Of a stretch of DNA of 64,000 nt, positions 35,909-44,382 are shown in pieces. Below the pieces are notes generated by a model. That model was not told where the DNA came from. It saw nothing but the letters and a program-made list of their open reading frames with translations, and searched no databases. The position numbers were made by a program, and so were the translations under genes. Source of the DNA: Arthrobacter agilis (lineage in GTDB: Bacteria > Actinomycetota > Actinomycetes > Actinomycetales > Micrococcaceae); the NCBI RefSeq assembly GCF_006494655.1, contig NZ_VHIM01000002.1, forward strand, positions 124,001-188,000. Reading direction: 5' to 3'. Position 1 is the stretch's first letter; each line of letters begins with the position of its first letter.

Positions 35909-36580
35909 GTGCTTCTCCTCGCCCTCGATACCTCCGCCGCGGCGACCGTCGCTCTCCTCCTCGACGACGACGTCGTCGGCCGGTTCGGCAGCGGCGACAC
36001 GCGCTCCCATGCCGAGGTGCTCGCACCTGCCGTGCAACGGGTGCTCGCCGACGCCGACGTGTCCGGATCGGACCTCGACGCCGTCATCGCCGGGGTGGGA
36101 CCGGGGCCGTTCACCGGTCTGCGGGCCGGACTGGTCACGGCGCGCACGCTGAGCTTCGTGTGGGGCGTGCCGCTGCACGGTGTCATGAGTCTCGACGCGC
36201 TGGCCTTCGAGGCCGTCGCCGCCGGGGCGGTCGGCGGGACGGATTTCCTCGTCGGCACGGACGCCCGCCGGGGCGAGGTGTACTGGGCCTCCTACCGGTC
36301 ATCGGGGGCTGCCGTTCCGGAGCTGCTGGAGGGGCCGCACGTCGGCGCGGCCGGCACCCTTCCGCGGGGGCTGCCCCTCGTCGGGCGTGCCGCGAGTCTC
36401 TATCCGGCCGACGTCGTCGCCGTCCCGGCCTTCGCCACGGCGGACCCCGATGCTGTCTCGCTCGGCCGCGCCGCCCACGCCCGCCTCGTCGCACGTCAGC
36501 CGCTGCTGGACACCACGCCGCTCTACCTGCGCGAGTCCGACGCCAGGGTGCCGGGACCCCGGAAGCGGGCGACGGCGTGA
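35909..36580 (+). CDS. tsaB: tRNA threonylcarbamoyladenosine biosynthesis protein TsaB
   Basis: Scaffold paralogue of TsaD required for t6A synthesis; no catalytic metal site of its own. The 223-aa product starts LLLALDTSAAATVALL and has GVGPGPFTGLRAGLVTARTL. The start is GTG 35909; TAGGCT (35897-35902) lies 6 bases before it, so a second leaderless start inside the operon is possible. Its stop overlaps rimI (GTGA). Confidence 0.94.
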   Translation: MLLLALDTSAAATVALLLDDDVVGRFGSGDTRSHAEVLAPAVQRVLADADVSGSDLDAVIAGVGPGPFTGLRAGLVTARTLSFVWGVPLHGVMSLDALAFEAVAAGAVGGTDFLVGTDARRGEVYWASYRSSGAAVPELLEGPHVGAAGTLPRGLPLVGRAASLYPADVVAVPAFATADPDAVSLGRAAHARLVARQPLLDTTPLYLRESDARVPGPRKRATA

Positions 36581-37044
36581 ACTTCACCCTGCGCGACCTC
36601 GCCTTCGAGGACATCGAGGCCATCGGCCGGCTGGAGAACGAGCTGTTCCCCACCGACGCCTGGCCGCTCGAGATGTTCTACACGGAATTCTTCCAGCCGG
36701 ACACGCGGCGCTACATCGTGGCGGAGGCGGACGGCGTTCCCGTGGGCTACGCCGGGGTCATGGTCATCGACACGACGGCGGACATCCAGACCATCGGCGT
36801 GCTGCCCCGCGTTGAAGGTCAGGGGATAGGCAGGGCCATGCTCACCGAACTGCTCGGCGAGGCCCGCCGACGTGGCGCCGACACGGTGATGCTCGAGGTC
36901 CGCGCGGACAATCCCCGCGCCCAGCACCTCTACACGCGCTTCGGGTTCGCGCGGATCCACACGCGGAAGAAGTACTACAGGGACGGCGTGGACGCCTGGG
37001 TCATGCAGCTCGTCCTGCCTGCCACGGAAGGGACCACCCCGTGA
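36577..37044 (+). CDS. rimI: Ribosomal protein S18-alanine N-acetyltransferase
   Basis: A 155-aa GNAT that acetylates the N-terminus of ribosomal protein S18. Acetyl-CoA loop: [13 protein letters not shown]; further motifs are [20 protein letters not shown] and [16 protein letters not shown], the latter characteristic of RimI. GTG 36577 overlaps the tsaB stop, and its own stop overlaps the tsaD GTG, so translation is coupled through the operon. Confidence 0.93.
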   Translation: MNFTLRDLAFEDIEAIGRLENELFPTDAWPLEMFYTEFFQPDTRRYIVAEADGVPVGYAGVMVIDTTADIQTIGVLPRVEGQGIGRAMLTELLGEARRRGADTVMLEVRADNPRAQHLYTRFGFARIHTRKKYYRDGVDAWVMQLVLPATEGTTP

Positions 37045-38123
37045 TCACGCAACCACTCGTCCTCGGCATCGAGTCCTCCTGCGACGAGACCGGCGTCGGG
37101 ATCGTCCGGGGCACCGAATTGCTGACCAACACGGTGTCCTCCTCCATGGACGAGCACGTGCGCTTCGGCGGCGTCATCCCGGAGATCGCCTCGCGGGCGC
37201 ACCTCGAGGCCTTCGTGCCCACGTTGCAGGCCGCGCTCGACGACGCCGGCGTGACCCTCGCGGACCTCGACGCCATCGCGGTCACGGCCGGGCCCGGTCT
37301 CTCCGGCGCCCTCATGGTCGGCGTGTCCGCCGCGAAGGCGCTCGCCGTCGCCACGGGCACGCCGCTGTACGCGATCAACCATCTCGTCGCGCACGTCGGT
37401 GTGGGCATCCTCGGCGGGACGTTCCCCGACGGCCTGCCATCGAATCTCGGCGCCCTCCTCGTCTCCGGCGGGCACACGGAGATCCTGCGTGTCGGAGACC
37501 TCGCGCACGACGTCGAACTGCTCGGGTCCACGATCGACGACGCCGCCGGCGAGGCGTACGACAAGACGGCGCGCATCCTCGGGCTCGGCTATCCGGGTGG
37601 TCCCGCGATCGACCGGCTGGCGCGCGACGGCGACCCCACGGCCATCCGGTTTCCGCGCGGACTGTCGCAACCCAAGTACATGGGAACTGCCGAGGCGCCA
37701 GGCCCGCACCGCTACGACTGGTCCTTCAGCGGACTCAAGACCGCCGTCGCCCGGAGCGTGGAGCAGTACGAGACCGCCGGGCTCGAGCTTCCCGTCGCCG
37801 ACATCGCCGCGTCCTTCCAGGAGGCCGTGGTGGACATCATCACCTCGAAAGCGGTCCTCGCCTGCCGCGAGCACGGCATCACGAATCTCCTGCTCGGGGG
37901 AGGGGTCGCGGCCAACCGGCGGTTGCGCGAGCTGACGGCCGAGCGGTGTGCTGCGGCCGGCATCACCCTGACCGTCCCCGCGCCGGCATTGTGCACTGAC
38001 AACGGAGCCATGGTCGCCGCCCTCGGTGCGCAGATCGTTATGCGCGGTGCGCAGCCCAGTGGCATCGCCTTCGGCACCGATCCGTCGCTTCCCGTCACGA
38101 CCATCGCACTGCCCCGCTCCTGA
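37041..38123 (+). CDS. tsaD: tRNA N6-adenosine threonylcarbamoyltransferase
   Basis: Transfers threonylcarbamoyl to A37 of tRNA with TsaB and TsaE. The 360-aa protein has [15 protein letters not shown], the metal-binding histidines of the HLEAF ([13 protein letters not shown]) and [11 protein letters not shown] (HxxxH) motifs, [10 protein letters not shown] and the C-terminal [14 protein letters not shown]. The GTG start overlaps the rimI stop by GTGA. Last gene of the alr-tsaE-tsaB-rimI-tsaD group. Confidence 0.97.
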   Translation: MITQPLVLGIESSCDETGVGIVRGTELLTNTVSSSMDEHVRFGGVIPEIASRAHLEAFVPTLQAALDDAGVTLADLDAIAVTAGPGLSGALMVGVSAAKALAVATGTPLYAINHLVAHVGVGILGGTFPDGLPSNLGALLVSGGHTEILRVGDLAHDVELLGSTIDDAAGEAYDKTARILGLGYPGGPAIDRLARDGDPTAIRFPRGLSQPKYMGTAEAPGPHRYDWSFSGLKTAVARSVEQYETAGLELPVADIAASFQEAVVDIITSKAVLACREHGITNLLLGGGVAANRRLRELTAERCAAAGITLTVPAPALCTDNGAMVAALGAQIVMRGAQPSGIAFGTDPSLPVTTIALPRS

Positions 38124-38156
38124 TGCGGCGCGAGAGGCCGACGGACCGTCAGCCGG

Positions 38157-38203
38157 CATAAAGCTAGGCAAACTAGCTGTACAGAAACCGAAGTAACAGC
38201 TAG
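38157..38203. promoter_or_regulatory. Clustered CTAGC inverted repeats before the 38257 acetyltransferase
   Basis: GCTAG (38163-38167) and CTAGC (38173-38177) form one dyad, and CTAGCTGT (38173-38180) with ACAGCTAG (38196-38203) forms a second 15 bases apart. The segment is A/T-rich relative to its surroundings. A related CATAAGCTAAGCATGCT occurs before the SRPBCC gene (39791-39807, minus strand). It looks like an operator or promoter region. Confidence 0.45.
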
Positions 38204-38256
38204 GTTGGGAACCAGGTCAAGAAGACGGCCTGCCCCCTTTTACCCCTGGTGACGTC

Positions 38257-38871
38257 ATGACCGTAACTGTCCCTTTCTCCGCCCCTGCCCGCTCCACCGC
38301 GGACGCCGAGCTCCCCTCGACCCTCACGTACGGCGACGACGCCGCCCGGGGCTTGCCCGGCCTGACATCGTTCGGCGAGCTGGAGGTCGTGCCGTCGGAC
38401 GACGAGCCGGCGGCCCTGCCCTGGTCCCTCGCCGATGCCACCAACCGGCAGCTTCGGCGGTGGAGCAACCAGCTCTATCGTGCGCTCGACACCGAGGCGC
38501 CTCCCTACGGCGCGGCGGACGACTTCGAGCGCGTGATAGACGAGCTGGAGCGGCGTGAGGGGGAGGCGCGCGAATCTGGGGGCGCGGCACCCCGCGGGAC
38601 GTTCCGCGACAATCCGATGAACCACCGGTTCGAGCTGTTCCGGGACGGCGTGCTCGCCGGCTACGTCTCCTACTCGATGCGCGCGGGCACGGTCAGGCTG
38701 CACCGCACGGTGATCGCAGCGGCCTTCGAGGGGGCCGGCCTGGAGCAGGTGCTGATCCGCAGCGTCCTGCTGAACGCCCACAAGCGGCGCCTGTCCGCCC
38801 TTCCGTACTGCAGCGAGGTGCAGGCCTTCCTCGCCGGGAACCCGCAGTACCGCGTACTCCTCGGCGGGTGA
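38257..38871 (+). CDS. GNAT-like (YjdJ-type) N-acetyltransferase domain protein
   Basis: A 204-aa protein. Residues about 110-204 match the small GNAT_YjdJ fold: NPMNHRFELFRDGVLAGYVSYSMRAGTV, VIAAAFEGAGLEQVLIRSVL and ALPYCSEVQAFLAGNPQY (quoted in parts). The first ~110 residues are charged and low in complexity with no recognised fold, an unusual extension for this family. Substrate is unknown. A strong bidirectional terminator follows. Confidence 0.75.
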   Translation: MTVTVPFSAPARSTADAELPSTLTYGDDAARGLPGLTSFGELEVVPSDDEPAALPWSLADATNRQLRRWSNQLYRALDTEAPPYGAADDFERVIDELERREGEARESGGAAPRGTFRDNPMNHRFELFRDGVLAGYVSYSMRAGTVRLHRTVIAAAFEGAGLEQVLIRSVLLNAHKRRLSALPYCSEVQAFLAGNPQYRVLLGG

Positions 38872-38872
38872 C

Positions 38873-38917
38873 GACGAGAGCGGACCGGATCCCCGAGGGT
38901 TCCGGTCCGCTCTCGTC
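38873..38917. terminator. Bidirectional terminator between the acetyltransferase and SRPBCC genes
   Basis: A perfect 17-bp stem (arms 38873-38889 and 38901-38917) encloses an 11-base loop between two convergent genes, directly after the first stop codon. Confidence 0.85.
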
Positions 38918-38929
38918 GCAAGAGGGTTC

Positions 38930-39748
38930 CTAGAGCGTGCCCCTGCGGTCCGTCGTGTCACCCGCGAGGAACGCCTCGTCCCGGGAGCCCACGGCTTCCG
39001 AGGGAACCCCGGTGCCCGGCACGCCGTCCACGGCGGGCACGGGCTCGGCGTCGAGGACGTCGTCGTCCGCGACCACCGGAGTGGTCTCGGGCGCCGTGGG
39101 TGTCGAGTCCGTCGCAGGTACGGCTTCCACCACGACGTCGTCCTCGTCCTCCTTCTTGCCCGCGGCCGCTGCGGCGGCCCCGGCCACGGCAGCAGCAGCC
39201 GCGATGCCCACTCCGGCGGCGACCTTCCCGGACACGCCGGCCTTGCCGCTGTCGCCCTGGGTGCCCGCGGCGTCCTCGACGGTCGGGGTTCCTCCGACGC
39301 CGGGCACGGACCCGCGCCATGCGCCGGTGGCGTAGGTCTCCGATTCGATGAACTCCTTGAAGTTCTCGAGATCCTTCTTCGCCTGGTTCTCGACGACGTT
39401 CAGCTTGTCGCCCACCTTCTCCACGAGGCCCTCGGGCTCGTACTCGAGGACGAGGTTGACGCGCGTGGTCCCGCCGAGGTCGTCGAAGGACACGGACCCC
39501 GCGTTGGTGGCGCCTTCCGTCGCAGCCCAGGAGACCTTCCGGTCAGGCACCTGTTCGACGATGCGGGCCTCCCACTGGCGCCGGACCCCACCGATCTCGG
39601 CAACCCACTCCATGCGGTCGTCGCCGAGCTGCGTGATCTGCTTGACGCCGCCCATGAAGTGCGGGAACTCCTCGAACTGGGTCCACTGGTTGTACACGGT
39701 TGTCACCGGAAGATTCACTACAACAGTTTCTTCGACCTTCGTGCTCAT
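38930..39748 (-). CDS. SRPBCC family protein (polyketide cyclase/dehydrase fold) with low-complexity tail
   Basis: A 272-aa cytoplasmic protein. Residues 1-140 form a START/SRPBCC pocket (ETVVVNLPVTTVYNQWTQFE, EFPHFMGGVKQI, VNLVLEYEPEGLVEKVGD). The rest is a long Ala/Gly stretch and an acidic Asp/Glu/Pro/Val tail. Proteins with this N-terminal domain are often stress-induced in actinobacteria; ligand unknown. The ATG at 39748 is best spaced from GGGAGG; ATG 39751 is adjacent. Confidence 0.8.
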   Translation of the reverse strand: MSTKVEETVVVNLPVTTVYNQWTQFEEFPHFMGGVKQITQLGDDRMEWVAEIGGVRRQWEARIVEQVPDRKVSWAATEGATNAGSVSFDDLGGTTRVNLVLEYEPEGLVEKVGDKLNVVENQAKKDLENFKEFIESETYATGAWRGSVPGVGGTPTVEDAAGTQGDSGKAGVSGKVAAGVGIAAAAAVAGAAAAAAGKKEDEDDVVVEAVPATDSTPTAPETTPVVADDDVLDAEPVPAVDGVPGTGVPSEAVGSRDEAFLAGDTTDRRGTL

Positions 39749-39837
39749 CATGCCTCCCTGGCTCTGCATACGGTCGCTGACCAATTCATCAGCATGCTTA
39801 GCTTATGGGATGGTGCTCTGTACGTGCCAGCACCTGT

Positions 39838-40227
39838 TCACGGCGCGAGATCCCCGACGGACGCGTACTTGAGGCGCCAGTCACGGCCCTCCTCCCCGCC
39901 GTACCTGGTCCAGTACTCGCGGCCGGAGGTGATGACGCCCCCGGCGACGGTCCAGAAGGAGACCACGCGGAAGATGCCGACGTCCTCCTGGGGTACCTGG
40001 ACCTCCGAGACCACGACATCACCTGCGTCGTACACATTGAGCACGTCGATGCTCCAGCCGTTCGGGTGCTCCCGGTTCACGGCGACCATGTTCTCGCGGC
40101 CGCGGATGATCTCCCGCGTCACGGGCCAGAAGACCTCCACGTCCTCCGCCAGGGTCAGGCCCACCGCGTGCCAGTCCCTGCTCCAGACGGACGACCAGTA
40201 CTGCCGGACAACCTCGGTAGATTCCAT
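39838..40227 (-). CDS. SnoaL/NTF2-like protein
   Basis: A 129-aa single-domain protein with the cone-shaped NTF2 fold (VVRQYWSSVWSRDWHAVGLTL, VTREIIRGRENMVAVNREHP, FWTVAGGVITSGREYW quoted in parts). Members are small-molecule isomerases/hydrolases or simply binders; no specific function can be given. TAGCAT lies 6 bases before the ATG, indicating a leaderless mRNA. Confidence 0.75.
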   Translation of the reverse strand: MESTEVVRQYWSSVWSRDWHAVGLTLAEDVEVFWPVTREIIRGRENMVAVNREHPNGWSIDVLNVYDAGDVVVSEVQVPQEDVGIFRVVSFWTVAGGVITSGREYWTRYGGEEGRDWRLKYASVGDLAP

Positions 40228-40236
40228 AGGCCGATG

Positions 40237-41130
40237 CTACCGGCGCGCACCCGCGTATCGCGCGGCCAGGTGGGGGGCGACGGCCGACTGGAACCCGTCG
40301 ATCGTCCGCGCGACGGCAGTGGCAGGGGCGGTGTCCCAGATCTCCTGGTTGAAGATCTCCACTTCGACGTCGCCGCGGTAGCCCACGCGCTCCACCGCGG
40401 TGGTGATCGAGGCGAAATCGACGATGCCGGCGCCGGGATAGTGGCGGGAGAGCAACACATCCGCCTCCAGGGGCGTCCGCCAGTCGCAGACCTGATAGCT
40501 CGCGATGCGGTCCTCACGCCCCGCCCTCGCGATCTGCGCATCGAGGTCCGGGTCCCACCACACGTGGAAGGTGTCCACGACGACGCCCACCACGGCCGGG
40601 TCGAACGGTGCCGCGAGGTCGAGTGCCTGGCCCAGGGTCGAGATGACGGCGCGATCCGCCGCGTACATGGGGTGCAGCGGCTCGAGCGCCAGTCGCACGC
40701 CGGCGGCCGCGGCGACCGGCGCGAGCTCGGCGAGGGCATCCTCGACCATCGATCGCGCGCCGGCGATGTCCCGGGAACCCTGCGGCAGGCCTCCCGCGAC
40801 CATGACGAGGACGGCGGCCGAACCCGGGGCTCCCGCGTCGGCAAGCCGGGCTGTCTCCTCGATGGCCCTGCGGTTGTCCTCCATCGCCGACCGCCTGGCC
40901 GGACCCTCCGGCACCGTGAAGAAGCCCCCACGGCAGAGGCTCGAGAACCGGAGCCCCGAGCGGGTGAGCAGCCGGGCGGCCTCCGGCAGCGAGACGGCCT
41001 GGACGGAGTCCCGCCAGAGCCCGATACTGCCGATCCCGGCGTCCGCGGTCACCGCCAGCGCCTCGGCGAGCGGCGCGTACTTGATGGTGGCCTGGTTGAT
41101 GGACAGCCGGTCGTGGGGTGCGGTGCTCAT
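40237..41130 (-). CDS. Sugar phosphate isomerase/epimerase (TIM barrel)
   Basis: A 297-aa AP_endonuc_2-type barrel. Metal ligands are suggested by LALEPLHPMYAADRA (Glu), VVVDTFHVWWDPDLD (Asp, His), and VEVEIFNQEIW (Glu), the usual arrangement in xylose-isomerase-like sugar enzymes. Its ATG overlaps the stop of the DUF993 gene (ATGA). In related clusters such barrels act on 3-keto or inositol-type sugars made by Gfo/Idh dehydrogenases; here this is an inference from context. Confidence 0.83.
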   Translation of the reverse strand: MSTAPHDRLSINQATIKYAPLAEALAVTADAGIGSIGLWRDSVQAVSLPEAARLLTRSGLRFSSLCRGGFFTVPEGPARRSAMEDNRRAIEETARLADAGAPGSAAVLVMVAGGLPQGSRDIAGARSMVEDALAELAPVAAAAGVRLALEPLHPMYAADRAVISTLGQALDLAAPFDPAVVGVVVDTFHVWWDPDLDAQIARAGREDRIASYQVCDWRTPLEADVLLSRHYPGAGIVDFASITTAVERVGYRGDVEVEIFNQEIWDTAPATAVARTIDGFQSAVAPHLAARYAGARR

Positions 41131-42281
41131 GCCGGAACCCCGCTGACGGCCAGGAGGGCGTGCCAGCGCTCACGCGCGAGCTCCGGCTGCTCGAGTGCAC
41201 CGCAGTCGTTCGCGAGCCGGACGATCTCCGAGAGGTGCGGGAGGCTGCGGGCGGCATGCAGCCCGCCCACCATTCCCACGCCGGGCTGGTGCCCGTTGAG
41301 CCAGCTGAGGAACGCCACGCCCGTCTTGTAGTAGAAGGTCGGAGCCGCGAAGATCTGGCGGGACAGCGCCTCGGTGGGGCCGAGGATGCTCTGGTAGGCG
41401 GCGGTGTCGCCGGCGTCGAGCGCCTGCACGGCTGCCGACGCGTGCGGGCCGAGCGCCGCGAACGCACCGAGGAGGGCGTCGGAGTACCCCGAGGAGTCCC
41501 CGCCCATCAGGGAGACGTAGTTGAAGTCGTCACCGGTGAACATGCGCGCGGGCTCGTTCAGCTGGGCCCTGACCGCCCGCTCGGCGGCGGCGTCCAACAG
41601 GCTCATCTTCACGCCCGCCACCCTGTCCGGCGTATTCGCGATGATCTTGAGCAGGGTCGACGACGCCGCGTCCGTCGCGGACGAGCCGAAGTAGGAACCG
41701 AGTTCGGGGTCGAAGGCGCTGCCGAGCCAGTGCAGGATCACGGGTGCGCCCGCGGCGGCCAGCACCTCGGAGTACACGCGCTCGTAGTCCTCCGCCGACT
41801 GCGCAGCCCGCGCGAGGTGACGGCTCGCCATCAGCACCACGGAAGCGCCGGCGTCCTCGGTGAGATGCAGCTGGTGCTTGTACGCGTCGATCACCGCCTC
41901 GAGGGAGATGACCCTGTCCTCGATGTGATCGGTGTTCACCCCGACGACCAGTGCGCCGCCGACCGAGCGTGCCTCCGCGGCGCTGCGTGTGATGAGCTCC
42001 CGCGTGGCGGCAGCATCGAGCCCCATGTTCCGCTGCGCGGTGTCCATGGCATCCGCGACACCCAGCCCCCAGGACCACAGGTGATGGCGGAAGGCGAGGG
42101 TCGCGTCCCAGTCGAGATCCGCGGGAGCACCCGGCACGTTGTCCGCCGTCGTCCGTGGCACCACGTGCGCGGCCGCATACACCGTGCGGCTGGTGAGTGG
42201 TGCCGTCGGCTTCGAGAAGGAGGGGGAGGGGTTCAGCTCGGTGACGGAAGTGGCTCCCGTCGCGTCGACGAGGGTGATCAT
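41127..42281 (-). CDS. DUF993 family protein (dihydrodipicolinate synthase-like barrel)
   Basis: A 384-aa protein starting at ATG 42281 (MITLVDATGATSVTEL). It belongs to DUF993, a TIM-barrel family related to the class I aldolases of the DapA superfamily. It keeps PVILHWLGSAFDPELGSYFG, a possible Schiff-base lysine in DRVAGVKMSLLD and the FNYVSLMGGDSSGYSDALLGAF segment. No member has an assigned reaction that I know of. The start overlaps the Gfo/Idh stop and its stop overlaps the isomerase start, so three enzymes are translationally coupled: oxidation, then probably C-C cleavage or dehydration, and isomerisation. Confidence 0.85.
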   Translation of the reverse strand: MITLVDATGATSVTELNPSPSFSKPTAPLTSRTVYAAAHVVPRTTADNVPGAPADLDWDATLAFRHHLWSWGLGVADAMDTAQRNMGLDAAATRELITRSAAEARSVGGALVVGVNTDHIEDRVISLEAVIDAYKHQLHLTEDAGASVVLMASRHLARAAQSAEDYERVYSEVLAAAGAPVILHWLGSAFDPELGSYFGSSATDAASSTLLKIIANTPDRVAGVKMSLLDAAAERAVRAQLNEPARMFTGDDFNYVSLMGGDSSGYSDALLGAFAALGPHASAAVQALDAGDTAAYQSILGPTEALSRQIFAAPTFYYKTGVAFLSWLNGHQPGVGMVGGLHAARSLPHLSEIVRLANDCGALEQPELARERWHALLAVSGVPA

Positions 42282-43465
42282 GCCGACGCGACCGCGTCTT
42301 CGCGGGGGAGCGATGTGGTGCGCACGTCCTCCATGTCGAGGCGGCGCCCCGACCGCGAACTCTCGAGGCCCTGCTCCGCGAGGTACATCCCGCGTGCTCC
42401 GGCGAGGAAGTCGTAGGGATGCGGCGCATCCTCGAGGACGTGACGGAGGAAGTCCTCCCACTGCGTCTTGAAGCCGTTCTCGAAGACCTCGTTGGTGGGC
42501 ACACCCATCCAGTCGGCGTCGTAGTCGTGACTGTCCTCAAGATCCGGGTTCCACACGGGCTTCGGGCTGGCGTTGCGTGGCTGGATCTTGCAGCCGAAGA
42601 GCCCGACGACGGCGGAGCCGTGGGTGCCGTCCACCTGGAACTGCACCAGCTCGTCGCGGTCCACCCGAACGGCCCAGCTCGAGTTGAGCTGGGCGATGAT
42701 GCCACCCTCGAGCTCGAACACCGCGTATGCGGCGTCGTCGGCCGTGGCCGGGTAGGGATGGCCCTGCTCGTCGACGCGCTCGCCGATGTGCGTCACGGCG
42801 CGGGCGTAGACGGACTCCACCTTGCCGAAGAGGTTCTCCAGGACGTAGCTCCAGTGCGGGAACATGTCGACCACGATCCCGCCGCCGTCCTCGGCGCGGT
42901 AGTTCCAGCTGGGCCGCTGGGCGTCCTGCCAGTCGCCCTCGAACACCCAGTAGCCGAACTCCCCGCGCACGGAGAGGATGCGGCCGAAGAAACCGGAGTC
43001 GATCAGGCGCTTCAGTTTCTGCATGCCGGGCAGGTACAGCTTGTCGTGCACGACGCCGTTCTTGATCCCGGCGGCTTCGGCGAGGTTGGCGAGTTCGAGG
43101 GCATCCTCGGCCGTCTCCGCCGTCGGCTTCTCCGTGTAGATGGCCTTGCCGGCGGCGATGGCCTTGCGGATGGCCGCGGAGCGCGCCTTGGTGACGAGGA
43201 AGTCGGCGTAGATCTCCCAGGTGGGGTCTGCCAGGACACTGTCGAGATCCGTGGAGTAGTGCTCGATGCCGTGCTTCGCCGCCAGCTCGGCGAGCTTCGC
43301 TTCATTGCGGCCCACGAGGATCGGCTCCACCTGCACGCGCGTGCCGTCCGACAGCAGGACTCCGCCCTGGTCGCGGATCGCGAGGATGGAGCGCACCAGA
43401 TGCTGGCGGTACCCCATGCGTCCGGAGACGCCGTTCATGATGATCCCGATTGTCCTCGTTGACAT
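42278..43465 (-). CDS. Gfo/Idh/MocA family oxidoreductase
   Basis: A 395-aa NAD(P)-dependent sugar dehydrogenase. The N-terminal Rossmann part reads RTIGIIMNGVSGRMGYRQHL, an unusual nucleotide loop for the family. The catalytic EKP is present in IYTEKPTAETAEDALEL, followed by the C-terminal sheet domain (GGGIVVDMFPHWSYVLENLFG with catalytic Asp/His positions). AAGGAG precedes the ATG. First gene of the operon with DUF993 and the isomerase, under a LacI-type operator (43510-43523). Confidence 0.88.
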   Translation of the reverse strand: MSTRTIGIIMNGVSGRMGYRQHLVRSILAIRDQGGVLLSDGTRVQVEPILVGRNEAKLAELAAKHGIEHYSTDLDSVLADPTWEIYADFLVTKARSAAIRKAIAAGKAIYTEKPTAETAEDALELANLAEAAGIKNGVVHDKLYLPGMQKLKRLIDSGFFGRILSVRGEFGYWVFEGDWQDAQRPSWNYRAEDGGGIVVDMFPHWSYVLENLFGKVESVYARAVTHIGERVDEQGHPYPATADDAAYAVFELEGGIIAQLNSSWAVRVDRDELVQFQVDGTHGSAVVGLFGCKIQPRNASPKPVWNPDLEDSHDYDADWMGVPTNEVFENGFKTQWEDFLRHVLEDAPHPYDFLAGARGMYLAEQGLESSRSGRRLDMEDVRTTSLPREDAVASA

Positions 43466-43509
43466 TGTTGCTCCTTGTTCCCGGCCGTGGCGTGCGATTC
43501 TGGCGCTTC

Positions 43510-43523
43510 GGAAAACGCTTACC
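43510..43523 (-). promoter_or_regulatory. LacI-type operator upstream of the Gfo/Idh-DUF993 operon
   Basis: GGTAAGCGTTTTCC on the minus strand, centred on CG and resembling LacI/CcpA-class operators. It lies 7 bases upstream of a CAGAAT -10 (43497-43502, minus), i.e. between -35 and -10, where a repressor would block RNA polymerase. Closely similar sites occur at 47067, 57952 and 62331. Confidence 0.65.
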
Positions 43524-43572
43524 GCGAGTGTAAGGGAAGAAGAAGTCGGGGGCAATATCGTGAGGTGCCCGC

Positions 43573-43872
43573 CTACTGTTCCGCGTCGGACCGCTGCGGG
43601 ATCCGGCGGCGCGTGCACTGATCGGGCCGGACCCACGCCTCCCGTGCGATCGAGAATTCGACCCATTGGGCCAGGACCGCGGACGGCGTCCAGGCCATCG
43701 CGAAGCCGCGGACGGTCTGGACCGATCCGTTCGGGTACTCGAGGTCCACCCACAGGGCAGGTGCGGGGGAGACGGACTCCGTGATGCCCTCGGTCGGAGC
43801 GTCGAGCTGGACGGGCGGCAGGTACTGATGCGTCGTCGGGGGCAGCCCGTGCCACCCTGCAGCGTCAGGCAT
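43573..43872 (-). CDS. Small protein of unknown function, tandem paralogue A
   Basis: A 99-aa protein starting at ATG 43872; the long upstream open frame is not used. It shares WHGLPP, YLPPVQLDAP, LWVDLEYPNGS, TVRGFAMAW, AVLAQWVEFS and AREAWV with the next gene upstream (95 aa), so the two arose by duplication. No signal peptide, membrane segment or recognised fold. Rich in Trp; ends with a basic tail. Confidence 0.7.
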   Translation of the reverse strand: MPDAAGWHGLPPTTHQYLPPVQLDAPTEGITESVSPAPALWVDLEYPNGSVQTVRGFAMAWTPSAVLAQWVEFSIAREAWVRPDQCTRRRIPQRSDAEQ

Positions 43873-44003
43873 GATGTACGCGCTCCGCCGCACCGCACCC
43901 GGCGCGCGCCGGCACGGGAAACGGCGGGGGCGCGGTGCTCGACGTCGTCCTGTCCATGCCACCACTCTACGAGGGGGCGGGGGAGGCCGGAGGGGTAGAT
44001 GGC

Positions 44004-44291
44004 TCAGCCGGACCGCGGGACCCTCGACCGCCGACGGCAGCGGGCCGCCTCGACCCACGCCTCCCGCGCGCGCGAGAACTCGATCCACTGGGCGAGGACG
44101 GCGGTCCCGGTCCACGCCATGGCGAAGCCGCGCACCGTGCGCGCGGAGCCGTCCGCGTAGTCAAGGTCGATCCACAGGGCCGGGGACTTCTCCGGCGCGG
44201 TGATGGCTTCCCTCGGAGCGTCGAGCTGGAGCGGAGGAATGTATCTGTCAGCACTGGGTGGGATGCCGTGCCATCCCGGTCGTTCAGCCAT
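44004..44291 (-). CDS. Small protein of unknown function, tandem paralogue B
   Basis: A 95-aa paralogue of the 43573 gene: WHGIPP, YIPPLQLDAP, LWIDLDYADGS, TVRGFAMAW, AVLAQWIEFS and AREAWV are conserved in order, while the N-terminal and C-terminal ends differ. It ends in Arg-rich sequence. I recognise no family. Start at ATG 44291; no clear ribosome binding site. Confidence 0.7.
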   Translation of the reverse strand: MAERPGWHGIPPSADRYIPPLQLDAPREAITAPEKSPALWIDLDYADGSARTVRGFAMAWTGTAVLAQWIEFSRAREAWVEAARCRRRSRVPRSG

Positions 44292-44382
44292 GCGACGAGG
44301 GTACGACGCGCGACCGACAGCGTACGCGTCGTCATCACCTGCAGTAGTGACGCGTAGTAACCCGGAGCCCGATGCGGCGGAG

